A stretch of DNA of 5,628 nucleotides from Flavobacteriales bacterium. Its GTDB lineage: Bacteria > Bacteroidota > Bacteroidia > Flavobacteriales_D > Parvicellaceae. Below the pieces are notes generated by a model. That model was not told where the DNA came from. It worked only from the letters and a program-made list of their open reading frames with translations, and ran no database searches. Location: assembly GCA_026993705.1 (NCBI GenBank), contig JALWSJ010000223.1:1-5628 (forward strand), in the 5' to 3' direction. The position numbers and the translations under genes are program-made. How positions within the stretch are numbered: the stretch's first letter is position 1; each line of letters begins with the position of its first letter. This document shows, in pieces, positions 1 to 5,616 of this stretch.

Positions 1-697
1 CTTCTATATTCGCATCTGTCTGAATATCGATAAAGCCAAAAGAATTGGATATTTCATCTACCTTACCTTCGTACAGTTTTTCACCGTTTCTAATGATGAT
101 GACGTGCGAACAAATTTTCTCGACCTCGTCCAACATATGCGACGCCAACAAAATGGTTGTTCCCTGTTCGGTTATTTCCTTAATGATACTTCTAATTTCG
201 TGAATCCCCTGCGGGTCGAGTCCGTTGGTGGGTTCATCCAAAATCAAAATTTCCGGATTATTAAGCAAGGCGGAAGCAATTGCCAAACGCTGTTTCATTC
301 CCAAAGAAAAGGTCTGAAATTTACTCTTTCTTCGTTCGTAAAGATTAACCGTTTTTAGCGTTTCTTCTATGCGAGCTGTTGAAATCCCCTTAATTTTACA
401 AACCAACTCCAAGTTTTGCTCAGCCGTCATATACGGATAAAAATTCGGTCGTTCGATAATTGCTCCCACTCTTTTTAGAGCTTCGTGCGTAGATAGAGAG
501 CCATCAAACCACTCAAATTCCCCCGAGGTCTTATTCACCACATTCAGCACGATGCCCAGCGTTGTCGATTTCCCACTTCCGTTAGGGCCTAACAAACCGT
601 ATGCGTTTCCCTTCTTCAATTCCAGCGAAAGGTTTTTAACCGCGTGGAGTTTACCAAAGGTTTTGTTCAGGTTTTTAATCGTTAAAATAGTTTCCAA
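1..697 (-). CDS. ABC transporter ATP-binding protein, BcrA-like (C-terminus beyond window)
   Basis: This is the ATPase subunit of an ABC-2 type exporter, a cytoplasmic protein that powers a separate membrane subunit not visible here. From the TTG at 697, 232 residues are seen. They include Walker A GPNGSGKST (about 37-45), signature FSLGMKQR (130-137), Walker B ILILDE (150-155), D-loop NGLDPQG (158-164) and switch histidine H187 in ASHMLDEVE. At the Q-loop position the sequence is IIERPNFYP (about 80-88), with glutamate where many ABC ATPases have glutamine; from memory this is common in BcrA-type ATPases. The reading frame is open to the left edge, so the gene is cut by the window rather than broken; the family is usually about 300 residues. 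An ATG at 736 is also in frame, but it adds 13 atypical residues and would lie almost on the predicted transcription start. The TTG gives the family-like beginning ETILTIKNLNK. The substrate (drug, peptide or lipid) cannot be told from this subunit. Confidence 0.93.
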   Translation of the reverse strand, partial: METILTIKNLNKTFGKLHAVKNLSLELKKGNAYGLLGPNGSGKSTTLGIVLNVVNKTSGEFEWFDGSLSTHEALKRVGAIIERPNFYPYMTAEQNLELVCKIKGISTARIEETLKTVNLYERRKSKFQTFSLGMKQRLAIASALLNNPEILILDEPTNGLDPQGIHEIRSIIKEITEQGTTILLASHMLDEVEKICSHVIIIRNGEKLYEGKVDEISNSFGFIDIQTDANIE

Positions 698-743
698 TGT
701 TCTGTATTTAAAGGTTAATAATTTGGGCGTTCCCATTACGGCA

Positions 744-773
744 TAAAAATATTGTTACGTTCTCACTTCACAA
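744..773 (-). promoter_or_regulatory. Putative Bacteroidota-type promoter for the ABC gene
   Basis: On the minus strand TTG (773-771) is followed after 19 bases by TATTTTTA (751-744). This matches the known flavobacterial consensus TTG-N17-23-TAnnTTTG with one mismatch (final G to A). Transcription would begin near 738, leaving a leader of about 40 bases to the TTG start at 697. It suggests the ABC gene is transcribed apart from the upstream DCC gene. The assignment rests on sequence match only. Confidence 0.4.
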
Positions 774-778
774 TATTT
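747..778. promoter_or_regulatory. 9-bp inverted repeat overlapping the ABC promoter (operator candidate)
   Basis: The arms AAATATTGT (747-755) and ACAATATTT (770-778) are perfect reverse complements with a 14-base spacer. The dyad covers both the -33 and -7 elements of the promoter called here, the classic position for a repressor dimer. The stem is almost all A-T and lacks a clean terminal T-run, so a terminator is less likely. No regulator gene is in the window to pair with it. Confidence 0.4.
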
Positions 779-812
779 CAACGCCGCAATGGTCAGGCTA
801 TCACTACTCACT

Positions 813-845
813 CTTTTGGTTTGCATATATGCAACAAACCAAAAG
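813..845 (-). terminator. Hairpin between the DCC and ABC genes, possible terminator
   Basis: An 11-bp perfect stem, CTTTTGGTTTG (813-823) with CAAACCAAAAG (835-845), begins about 33 bases past the DCC stop codon. The loop region also forms the perfect 14-bp palindrome TTGCATATATGCAA (821-834), so two alternative folds compete. There is no T-run on the downstream side on either strand. It could therefore be a factor-dependent terminator, an RNA-stabilising 3' end or a protein-binding site. Confidence 0.35.
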
Positions 846-877
846 GAGTTCAAACATGCCGTTCTATCCTTAACGCA

Positions 878-1282
878 CTAATCAAGTATTCTATTCCTAA
901 ACTTTGACGTAACGTTAGCACAAGTATATTCTTTTTTAATGATTTTCTTACGATGTTTTGCGATAAAATTATAAACAGTATCTCTTACTAAAGGAGGAAC
1001 AACGATAAACAAGAAAACAAGCGGATATAGACTTTTCATTTTTTTGCAAAGGTGTAAAACTGCTGAAGAACGGTAATACACTTTGTTGTTATTCACGTAA
1101 ACAATAGTTTTGGATAAATCTTCCGTAATACCATATTGTTGAATTAAGCTTTTTGCAGAAGAACTATTGCTTGCACAAACTCGAATCGTTTCCGTCCTAT
1201 CGTTACGAAGCACAAAAACCACCGAACGATTACAAAAAGAGCAATCTCCGTCAAAAATAACAACCGGGTAAGTAGTAGTCAA
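878..1282 (-). CDS. DCC-family (DUF393) thiol-disulfide oxidoreductase-like protein
   Basis: This 134-residue protein begins with the family hallmark FDGDCSFCN (10-18), holding the DxxCxxC motif with C14 and C17 after a first beta-strand, in a thioredoxin-like setting. A hydrophobic stretch (about 85-99) is followed by RDTVYNFIAKHR, the usual C-terminal half of the family, and the length is typical. Other cysteines are C36, C79 and C121. No signal peptide is seen, so it should be cytoplasmic. The physiological substrate of the family is not established. The start is TTG: the frame is closed by a TGA at 1300-1298, no ATG or GTG lies between, and TTG places the CxxC motif at the usual distance from the N-terminus. 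Only 7 bases separate it from the stop codon of the FG-GAP gene, so the two are probably one operon and possibly translationally coupled. Confidence 0.9.
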   Translation of the reverse strand: MTTTYPVVIFDGDCSFCNRSVVFVLRNDRTETIRVCASNSSSAKSLIQQYGITEDLSKTIVYVNNNKVYYRSSAVLHLCKKMKSLYPLVFLFIVVPPLVRDTVYNFIAKHRKKIIKKEYTCANVTSKFRNRILD

Positions 1283-1289
1283 AACAGTA

Positions 1290-3497
1290 TTAATATTTCA
1301 GTAATTTCTTTACTTCCGTTCCCGAAACAGTTTTTATCACTACCAAATAAAATCCATTTTCCCACTCCTTTGCAGAAACGGAAGTAGGAATTGTTGAATG
1401 AGATAAAATAATTTCGCCCAACGAATTAAAAACTGTCAATGTTCCTTTATGAGGCTTATTGCTTGACGAAATGTAAAACAAATCTTTAGCCGGATTAGGA
1501 TAGATTCGCCAGTTGGAATGAAATTCATTCTCCACAATAGCATTAGGTGCTGTCCCTTCTTTGCCATAGAAAAAACTCAATCCTCCACGTTCATTTCCGA
1601 TAATCATATCGGGATAAACATCATTATTTAAAAAAGCCAATGCAGGTGCTCCGGCAGGTCCTTCATTTACTACTCGAATGGTATCTTTAGGCGTAAAATT
1701 CCCCGAAAGGTTGTTGTCTATGTTATGATAATGAAACACATCTCCTTTTTTCGAACCGACAAGCAATTGTGTTTCGTTATTGTCGCCTTCAATAAACAAA
1801 GGAACGCTGTTCCCGATGGTTGTCCACCATTCGCTTACCTCTACACCTCCAAACGTTTCACTTTGCAAACGAAAAGTATAAGAAGTAGATGAACCAACAT
1901 TTTCAAAATAGTTTAAGTTTCCACTCTCTTCTCCCACTACCAAATCCAAATCTCCATCATTGTTCAAATCGTACAAGGTTGGTTTACTTGCTGCACCGAC
2001 ATCAATATTATTTCCTGAATCGTCTTGAACTATCGTAAAGATTGTTCCGTATATTAGCACACTTGCATCGTTACTTGTATTCTCAAAATAAAAAATATTT
2101 CCATTGTAATTTCCCAAAAATAAATCAATATCCGTATCTCCATCTATATCGCCAAAAGCAGGATATAGAGCTTTTCCCAATCCAAGACCGGACAAATTAG
2201 CAAAATCATCGGTAACTAAAGTAAATTCCGGTTGAGTAGCCGTTCCCGTATTTTGGTACAAGGCAATTTTTGAAACATACTTTTCCGGTATGGAAGGGTC
2301 GTAGACACCAAAGCTGCTTACAAACAGGTCTGTGAGTCCGTCATTGTTATAATCCAATAAGACAGGATATGCCGAACGACCGTATTCTACCATCTTGTTT
2401 TGCAAAAAATTATCTTCTACAAAATTAAAAATAGGTAAAGTATTCGTTCCAGTATTTTTGTACAACCAAACACTGTTTTGGTTGTCGCTATTGTTTTTTA
2501 CATCCGGTGAAGCCAATAAATCTTTAATTCCGTCATTATCTACATCCTCATAAAAAGTTGCCGGAAAAATATTTATATCAATAGGAACATCATACGTTGG
2601 GAAAGCACTATCTTGACTGACCATAGAGCTGTTTAAATTTACACCGCTGTTATCGTTATACAAAGCTATAATATTATTAAAGCTTACATCTCCCAAAAGA
2701 ATATCACGGACACCATCGTTATTTAAATCAAGGCTAAGAATTGTAGAACCCGTATGTTTCAATTGTTCTTTCTCCGGATTGGGCACATTGGAAGCAGTGG
2801 AACAAGTATCGAACAAATTACAAACATTGGTATTGGCTCCTGTTTCGGTAAAGTGCCCCCAACAGCTGTTTTTAAGTTCGTAGATAACAGAATCACAATC
2901 GTACCCAAGTTCGGCTCGCAGGTTTTTGTGGTATTCCAATCGACTTCCCAGCACTCCGAATGTGAGCACATCTAAATCTCCATCTCCATCAATATCATTA
3001 ATATCCGGAACATCCACTTTGCTGACAAACAAATTGGTAACCGAATTGTATTGGTGCGACTCTATGTAGGGAGAAGTTACCTTTACAAAGCTCAAGCCAT
3101 TCCCCGAAGAAGTGTTTTTCCACAATCCGATACCTCCGGAAACATAAGAAAAAATATCTTTTTTACCATCACAATTGTAATCTCTGAGCAATACCCAACT
3201 TTTGAGTTCAGGAAACATCGTTTCGTACTCAGGAGCATATTGGTAGGAAGTTCCGTTGTTGATAAACGTTAAAATTTTATTTCCGGTTCTATCAAAAACA
3301 AATAAATCTTCAAAAGAATCATTGTTTAAATGAATCGTAGAAAACTGAACGGAGTTCAAACCACCTACCCAAGGAAAGTCTAATGAAAGATTGTTTTCTA
3401 TTACGTGAATGGAATCTACCCTGTCAAAACCAAAGTACTGAGCATAATAGCTGATAGAAAAAGGCAATAAAACCAGCAAAACAATAAAACGAATCAT
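1290..3497 (-). CDS. T9SS-secreted FG-GAP/VCBS repeat protein with C-terminal sorting domain
   Basis: This 735-residue protein is exported across both membranes and probably attached to the cell surface or released. Residues 1-20 form a Sec signal peptide (hydrophobic core, cleavage likely after YAQ). Calcium-binding type loops of the pattern DxNxDGxxD recur at 106-114, 168-176, 257-265, 318-326, 382-390, 450-458 and 510-518, with degenerate copies near 57-64 and 623-630. This suggests a beta-propeller of the FG-GAP/VCBS kind, whose blades often mediate binding. A cysteine-bearing insertion (C201, C212, C226, C232) interrupts the spacing between the second and third loops. Residues from about 662 (NWRIYPNP) to the end (VKKLLKY) match the type A T9SS sorting domain, which is removed on export by the T9SS machinery. 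ATG at 3497 is needed for the signal peptide. The ligand is unknown; adhesion or polymer binding is an inference from the family. Confidence 0.95.
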   Translation of the reverse strand: MIRFIVLLVLLPFSISYYAQYFGFDRVDSIHVIENNLSLDFPWVGGLNSVQFSTIHLNNDSFEDLFVFDRTGNKILTFINNGTSYQYAPEYETMFPELKSWVLLRDYNCDGKKDIFSYVSGGIGLWKNTSSGNGLSFVKVTSPYIESHQYNSVTNLFVSKVDVPDINDIDGDGDLDVLTFGVLGSRLEYHKNLRAELGYDCDSVIYELKNSCWGHFTETGANTNVCNLFDTCSTASNVPNPEKEQLKHTGSTILSLDLNNDGVRDILLGDVSFNNIIALYNDNSGVNLNSSMVSQDSAFPTYDVPIDINIFPATFYEDVDNDGIKDLLASPDVKNNSDNQNSVWLYKNTGTNTLPIFNFVEDNFLQNKMVEYGRSAYPVLLDYNNDGLTDLFVSSFGVYDPSIPEKYVSKIALYQNTGTATQPEFTLVTDDFANLSGLGLGKALYPAFGDIDGDTDIDLFLGNYNGNIFYFENTSNDASVLIYGTIFTIVQDDSGNNIDVGAASKPTLYDLNNDGDLDLVVGEESGNLNYFENVGSSTSYTFRLQSETFGGVEVSEWWTTIGNSVPLFIEGDNNETQLLVGSKKGDVFHYHNIDNNLSGNFTPKDTIRVVNEGPAGAPALAFLNNDVYPDMIIGNERGGLSFFYGKEGTAPNAIVENEFHSNWRIYPNPAKDLFYISSSNKPHKGTLTVFNSLGEIILSHSTIPTSVSAKEWENGFYLVVIKTVSGTEVKKLLKY

Positions 3498-3514
3498 AAG
3501 AATTATATTTTATC

Positions 3515-3522
3515 CGAAGTTA
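3515..3522 (-). promoter_or_regulatory. Weak -7 box candidate for the FG-GAP/DCC operon
   Basis: On the minus strand TAACTTCG (3522-3515) matches TAnnTTTG at all fixed positions but one and lies 17 bases before the ATG. That would give a short leader, as for the divergent gene. No good TTG was found 17-23 bases further upstream, so this is only the best available candidate in the 70-bp divergent gap. Confidence 0.22.
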
Positions 3523-3544
3523 CAAAAGTTTGAGGAAAAAGTTT

Positions 3545-3552
3545 TATATTTG
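3545..3552 (+). promoter_or_regulatory. -7 promoter box for the HxH fibre gene
   Basis: TATATTTG is a perfect match to the Bacteroidota -7 consensus TAnnTTTG and ends 15 bases before the ATG at 3568, predicting a leader of roughly 10 bases. The -33 region is poor: GTTTG at 3528-3532 is too close, and only GTTA lies at the right distance. The promoter may therefore be weak or helped by an activator. No strong Shine-Dalgarno is present, which is normal for the phylum. Confidence 0.5.
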
Positions 3553-3567
3553 GGTTAAAAATCAGGT

Positions 3568-5067
3568 ATGAAAAGATTATTATTTATTTCCATTTTGGCA
3601 ATTAGTCAATTTGTTTCGGCTCAAAATGTAGGGATTAATCAAAATAACCCTACCCATTCACTACATGTTTCTCCGGTAAACCCAACGGATGACCCTATTA
3701 AAATAGACGGGATAAAGGCGTATTCGGTAGGAGATACCTCCTTGTTGGTTATTGATAATGCAACAGGTGTTGTCCGCTACATAACCATTGCTGATTTTGT
3801 TGCTGCTTACGGAGGTGGTGGCGGAACAGGAACAGACAATCAAAATTTGGATAGTTTGGTGTTAAACAACTTGATTCTGTCAGCATATATCGAAAGCGGA
3901 AATTCCGCGAGTGTTGATTTATCAGCTATAAAGGACAGTTCTATCCAATACTTGATAAACCATGCGGACACATTGTTATACAACCCTACTTTTGTGAGCA
4001 GTATTGTCGATTCGGCTTCTCAAGATATTTCATTAAACGGAACACTTTTAAGTGTTTCAGGTGGTTCTACGGTTGATTTACAAAACATAGCTACTCCGGC
4101 AGGAGCTGTTTTTGCTTTTCCGGTAGAAACTCCACCAACGGGATACTTGGCTTGTAACGGACAAGCTGTAAGTAGAACAACTTACGCTAATTTATTTAGT
4201 TTAATCGGTACACGTTACGGAGCAGGAGATGGTTCTACTACTTTTAATTTGCCTGATTATAACGGACAATTTTTAAGAGGTTGGGATAATGGTTCTGGGG
4301 TTGATGTAGATGCAAGTACTCGTTTGGATAGAGGAGATGGTACAACTGGTGATTTTGTAGGAACAAAGCAAAATGGCGAAGTAACTTCACACACTCATAT
4401 GGTTGACCCTCCAAGCACTAATACGAACACTACCGGAGCTCATACTCATAGTGTCGATCCTCCGAGTACCAATACTAATACTACGGGGTCGCATACCCAT
4501 TCTATAGATCCACCGAATACGAGTACAACGAGTGTAGGTTCGCATACACATTCGGTGAATCCTCCTAATACAAATACAACAGGTGGAGGAAGTCATAACC
4601 ACACGGGACAAACGGGAGGTATTGTAAATTATTCCTCTTCAACTTGGGTTCCTTATGATGATAATCTTAGCTCTGACTTAGTTAACGAATACAATGGAAC
4701 ACCTTCTATTTGTGGGCAAAGTTGGAACGGTAATGGTACTGTCGGTAACTTTATGGGAAAACTGAATAGTTCATGTTTGTATCATACGCATAGTATTTCT
4801 ACTGATGGGTATCATAGCCATAGTGTGAATATTCCGGCTTTTACTTCGGGGTCTGCGGGAGCACATTCGCACAGTGTGAATATTCCTTCTTTCAATAGTT
4901 CTTCGGCGGGAAGTCATTCGCATAGTGTGGATATATCAAGTTTTAACTCCGGTAGTGCGGGGAATCATTCGCATAGTGTGGACATTTCTTCTTTTTCTTC
5001 GTCTTCGTACGGTGGTGGGGAAACTCGTCCGACAAACGTTTCTGTTTTGTGGTGCATCAAATACTAA
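3568..5067 (+). CDS. Sec-exported phage tail-collar domain protein with HxH fibre repeats
   Basis: This 499-residue protein has a signal peptide at 1-19 (hydrophobic core, ending VSAQ), then VGINQNNPT (21-29), a common start of Bacteroidota surface proteins. Residues 95-174 hold two weak copies of a fibre-like motif ending in SVDL or TVDL. A phage tail-collar domain spans about 177-240 (PAGAVFAF, PPTGYLACNGQ, YGAGDGSTTFNLPDY, FLRGWD). Ten HxH motifs follow, at 275, 292, 309, 326, 343, 406, 416, 433, 450 and 467. The end, GGETRPTNVSVLWCIKY, is the usual terminus of collar-domain fibres. In phage T4 gp37, trimers use HxH motifs to bind iron along a needle-like tip, so a trimeric metal-binding fibre is inferred here. 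A 60-residue segment with C382 and C403 separates the two repeat blocks and could be a loop or head. There is no T9SS sorting domain and no lipobox. The ligand and cellular role are unknown; adhesion is the simplest guess. Confidence 0.88.
   Translation: MKRLLFISILAISQFVSAQNVGINQNNPTHSLHVSPVNPTDDPIKIDGIKAYSVGDTSLLVIDNATGVVRYITIADFVAAYGGGGGTGTDNQNLDSLVLNNLILSAYIESGNSASVDLSAIKDSSIQYLINHADTLLYNPTFVSSIVDSASQDISLNGTLLSVSGGSTVDLQNIATPAGAVFAFPVETPPTGYLACNGQAVSRTTYANLFSLIGTRYGAGDGSTTFNLPDYNGQFLRGWDNGSGVDVDASTRLDRGDGTTGDFVGTKQNGEVTSHTHMVDPPSTNTNTTGAHTHSVDPPSTNTNTTGSHTHSIDPPNTSTTSVGSHTHSVNPPNTNTTGGGSHNHTGQTGGIVNYSSSTWVPYDDNLSSDLVNEYNGTPSICGQSWNGNGTVGNFMGKLNSSCLYHTHSISTDGYHSHSVNIPAFTSGSAGAHSHSVNIPSFNSSSAGSHSHSVDISSFNSGSAGNHSHSVDISSFSSSSYGGGETRPTNVSVLWCIKY
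4390..4602 (+). repeat. Block A: 17-residue (51-bp) HxH coding repeats, DPP type
   Basis: Four full units of 51 bp begin at 4390, 4441, 4492 and 4543, and a fifth HxH (HNH) falls in register at 4594. The protein unit is HTHSVDPPSTNTNTTG plus A or S. Units 1 and 2 encode the same DPPSTNTNTTG core, yet 8 of its 11 codons differ, all at third positions. The period is a multiple of three and conservation is at protein level, so these are structural repeats of the fibre. Confidence 0.9.
4813..5016 (+). repeat. Block B: 17-residue (51-bp) HxH coding repeats, IPxF type
   Basis: Four full units begin at 4813, 4864, 4915 and 4966, each of the form HSHSV[ND]I followed by a serine/phenylalanine-rich stretch and SAG or similar. 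The period equals that of block A but the consensus differs, with aromatic and small residues replacing the PP and NTNTT of block A. Units 3 and 4 share an identical 17-base string at their starts (4915-4931 and 4966-4982), so their DNA is less diverged than in block A. An extra HTH at residue 406 precedes the block out of register. Confidence 0.88.
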
Positions 5068-5109
5068 TCTAAATTTTGTTAAATTATGGTCTTGTTCGAA
5101 GAATAAGAC

Positions 5110-5117
5110 TATATTTG
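5110..5117 (+). promoter_or_regulatory. -7 promoter box candidate for the small downstream gene
   Basis: TATATTTG, the same octamer as in front of the fibre gene, matches TAnnTTTG perfectly. A TTG at 5092-5094 lies 15 bases upstream, slightly closer than the usual 17-23. If used, transcription would start near 5122, almost at the TTG codon at 5124. An octamer with six fixed positions can occur by chance in AT-rich DNA. Confidence 0.33.
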
Positions 5118-5123
5118 CCTAAC

Positions 5124-5420
5124 TTGAATATAAAAACAGCATATCGTTTATTGAAAGCTATTATAGCTCTTTTGTTTGTTGTTCTTATCACAGAACAACA
5201 AATCGTACCTTCGGAATTGGTTTTGGGTGAGGAAATCGAACTTTCTGAAATGTTGGAGCAGGAAATAGAGGAAGATGATTTGGATTTGTATCAGCTCTTT
5301 TTATCTTGGGGTAGTCCTTTCGTAAAAGAGCACTGTTTTACTTTTTTTACTCACACGGAACAGTCCTCTTTTTGGGAAGATGTTCATCTTAACAGGCACA
5401 GTCCGCCTCCGGAAATTTAA
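5124..5420 (+). CDS. Small membrane-anchored or exported acidic protein, unrecognised
   Basis: I do not recognise this family. From the TTG at 5124 it has 98 residues: a basic N-terminus (NIKTAYRLLK), one hydrophobic helix (about AIIALLFVVLI), an acidic stretch rich in E and D (ELVLGEEIELSEMLEQEIEED), an aromatic region (LYQLFLSWG, FTFFTH) and a tail ending HLNRHSPPPEI. The layout suits a signal peptide or N-terminal anchor with the rest in the periplasm; C and H residues in the second half could bind metal, but no defined motif is present. There is no in-frame ATG. TTG codons at 5076 (8 bases after the fibre gene stop), 5124 and 5151 are all possible starts; 5124 is preferred for its compact basic-hydrophobic N-terminus. 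It may be co-transcribed with the fibre gene or use the promoter at 5110. Confidence 0.55.
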   Translation: MNIKTAYRLLKAIIALLFVVLITEQQIVPSELVLGEEIELSEMLEQEIEEDDLDLYQLFLSWGSPFVKEHCFTFFTHTEQSSFWEDVHLNRHSPPPEI

Positions 5421-5441
5421 TTTTTATTTCATGAATACTCG

Positions 5442-5464
5442 CTTAGGGAATAAACTTTCCTAAG
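5442..5464 (+). terminator. Hairpin after the small gene, weak terminator candidate
   Basis: CTTAGG (5442-5447) pairs with CCTAAG (5459-5464), extended inward by one G-T and two A-T pairs over a 5-base loop. It lies 22 bases past the stop at 5420. No T-run follows directly; a weak A-T stem (5484-5490 with 5500-5506) comes next. The rest of the 5421-5600 gap holds a T9 run (5576-5584) but no gene that I can see on either strand. Confidence 0.35.
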
Positions 5465-5592
5465 AAGGGGTAGCTATGGTGTTTTTTATCATCAAAAAAG
5501 ATAAAATTAAGACCATTGCAATATTACTTGAAAACTGAATAGAAACTCATTCTACTTCAATCATCTGCGTTATCGTTTTTTTTTAATCCTCA

Positions 5593-5616
5593 TTATCAAC
5601 ATGATAACCGCGGTTA
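5593..5616. repeat. Two overlapping palindromes at the right edge
   Basis: TTATCA (5593-5598) and TGATAA (5602-5607) form an inverted repeat with a 3-base spacer around the ATG at 5601. Its right arm overlaps the perfect 12-bp palindrome TAACCGCGGTTA (5605-5616), whose GC core stands out in AT-rich DNA. They could be protein-binding sites or an RNA structure at a translation start. Confidence 0.4.

Noticed and set aside
104..746. Plus-strand frames at 104-358 and 552-746
   Set aside because: They overlap the ABC ATPase, whose Walker A, signature and Walker B motifs prove the minus-strand reading.
2754..3272. Short open frames within the FG-GAP gene on both strands (2754-2975, 2759-2971, 3051-3272)
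   Set aside because: All lie inside the well supported 735-residue coding sequence and show no domain, signal peptide or start context.
4387..4611. Open frame on the minus strand opposite repeat block A
   Set aside because: It is a shadow of the repeats: a biased low-complexity peptide rich in M, R, I and S with no independent features.
4390..5016. Regular 51-bp repeats resembling a CRISPR or minisatellite array
   Set aside because: The repeats are conserved at protein level with synonymous drift in DNA, have a period divisible by three and lie inside a long coding frame with a signal peptide and collar domain.
3568..5067. Prophage or contractile injection system remnant
   Set aside because: No tail, capsid, integrase or baseplate gene is near, the neighbours are ordinary chromosomal genes, and the protein carries a Sec signal peptide that phage fibres lack.
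5060..5130. Small downstream frame as a frameshifted tail of the fibre protein
   Set aside because: The fibre protein ends with the normal collar-protein terminus at 5067, and the next frame begins a new basic-hydrophobic N-terminus unlike any fibre continuation.
5482..5506. T6/A6 stem as an intrinsic terminator
   Set aside because: Only A-T pairs with a short loop and no following T-run on the plus strand; too weak to call.
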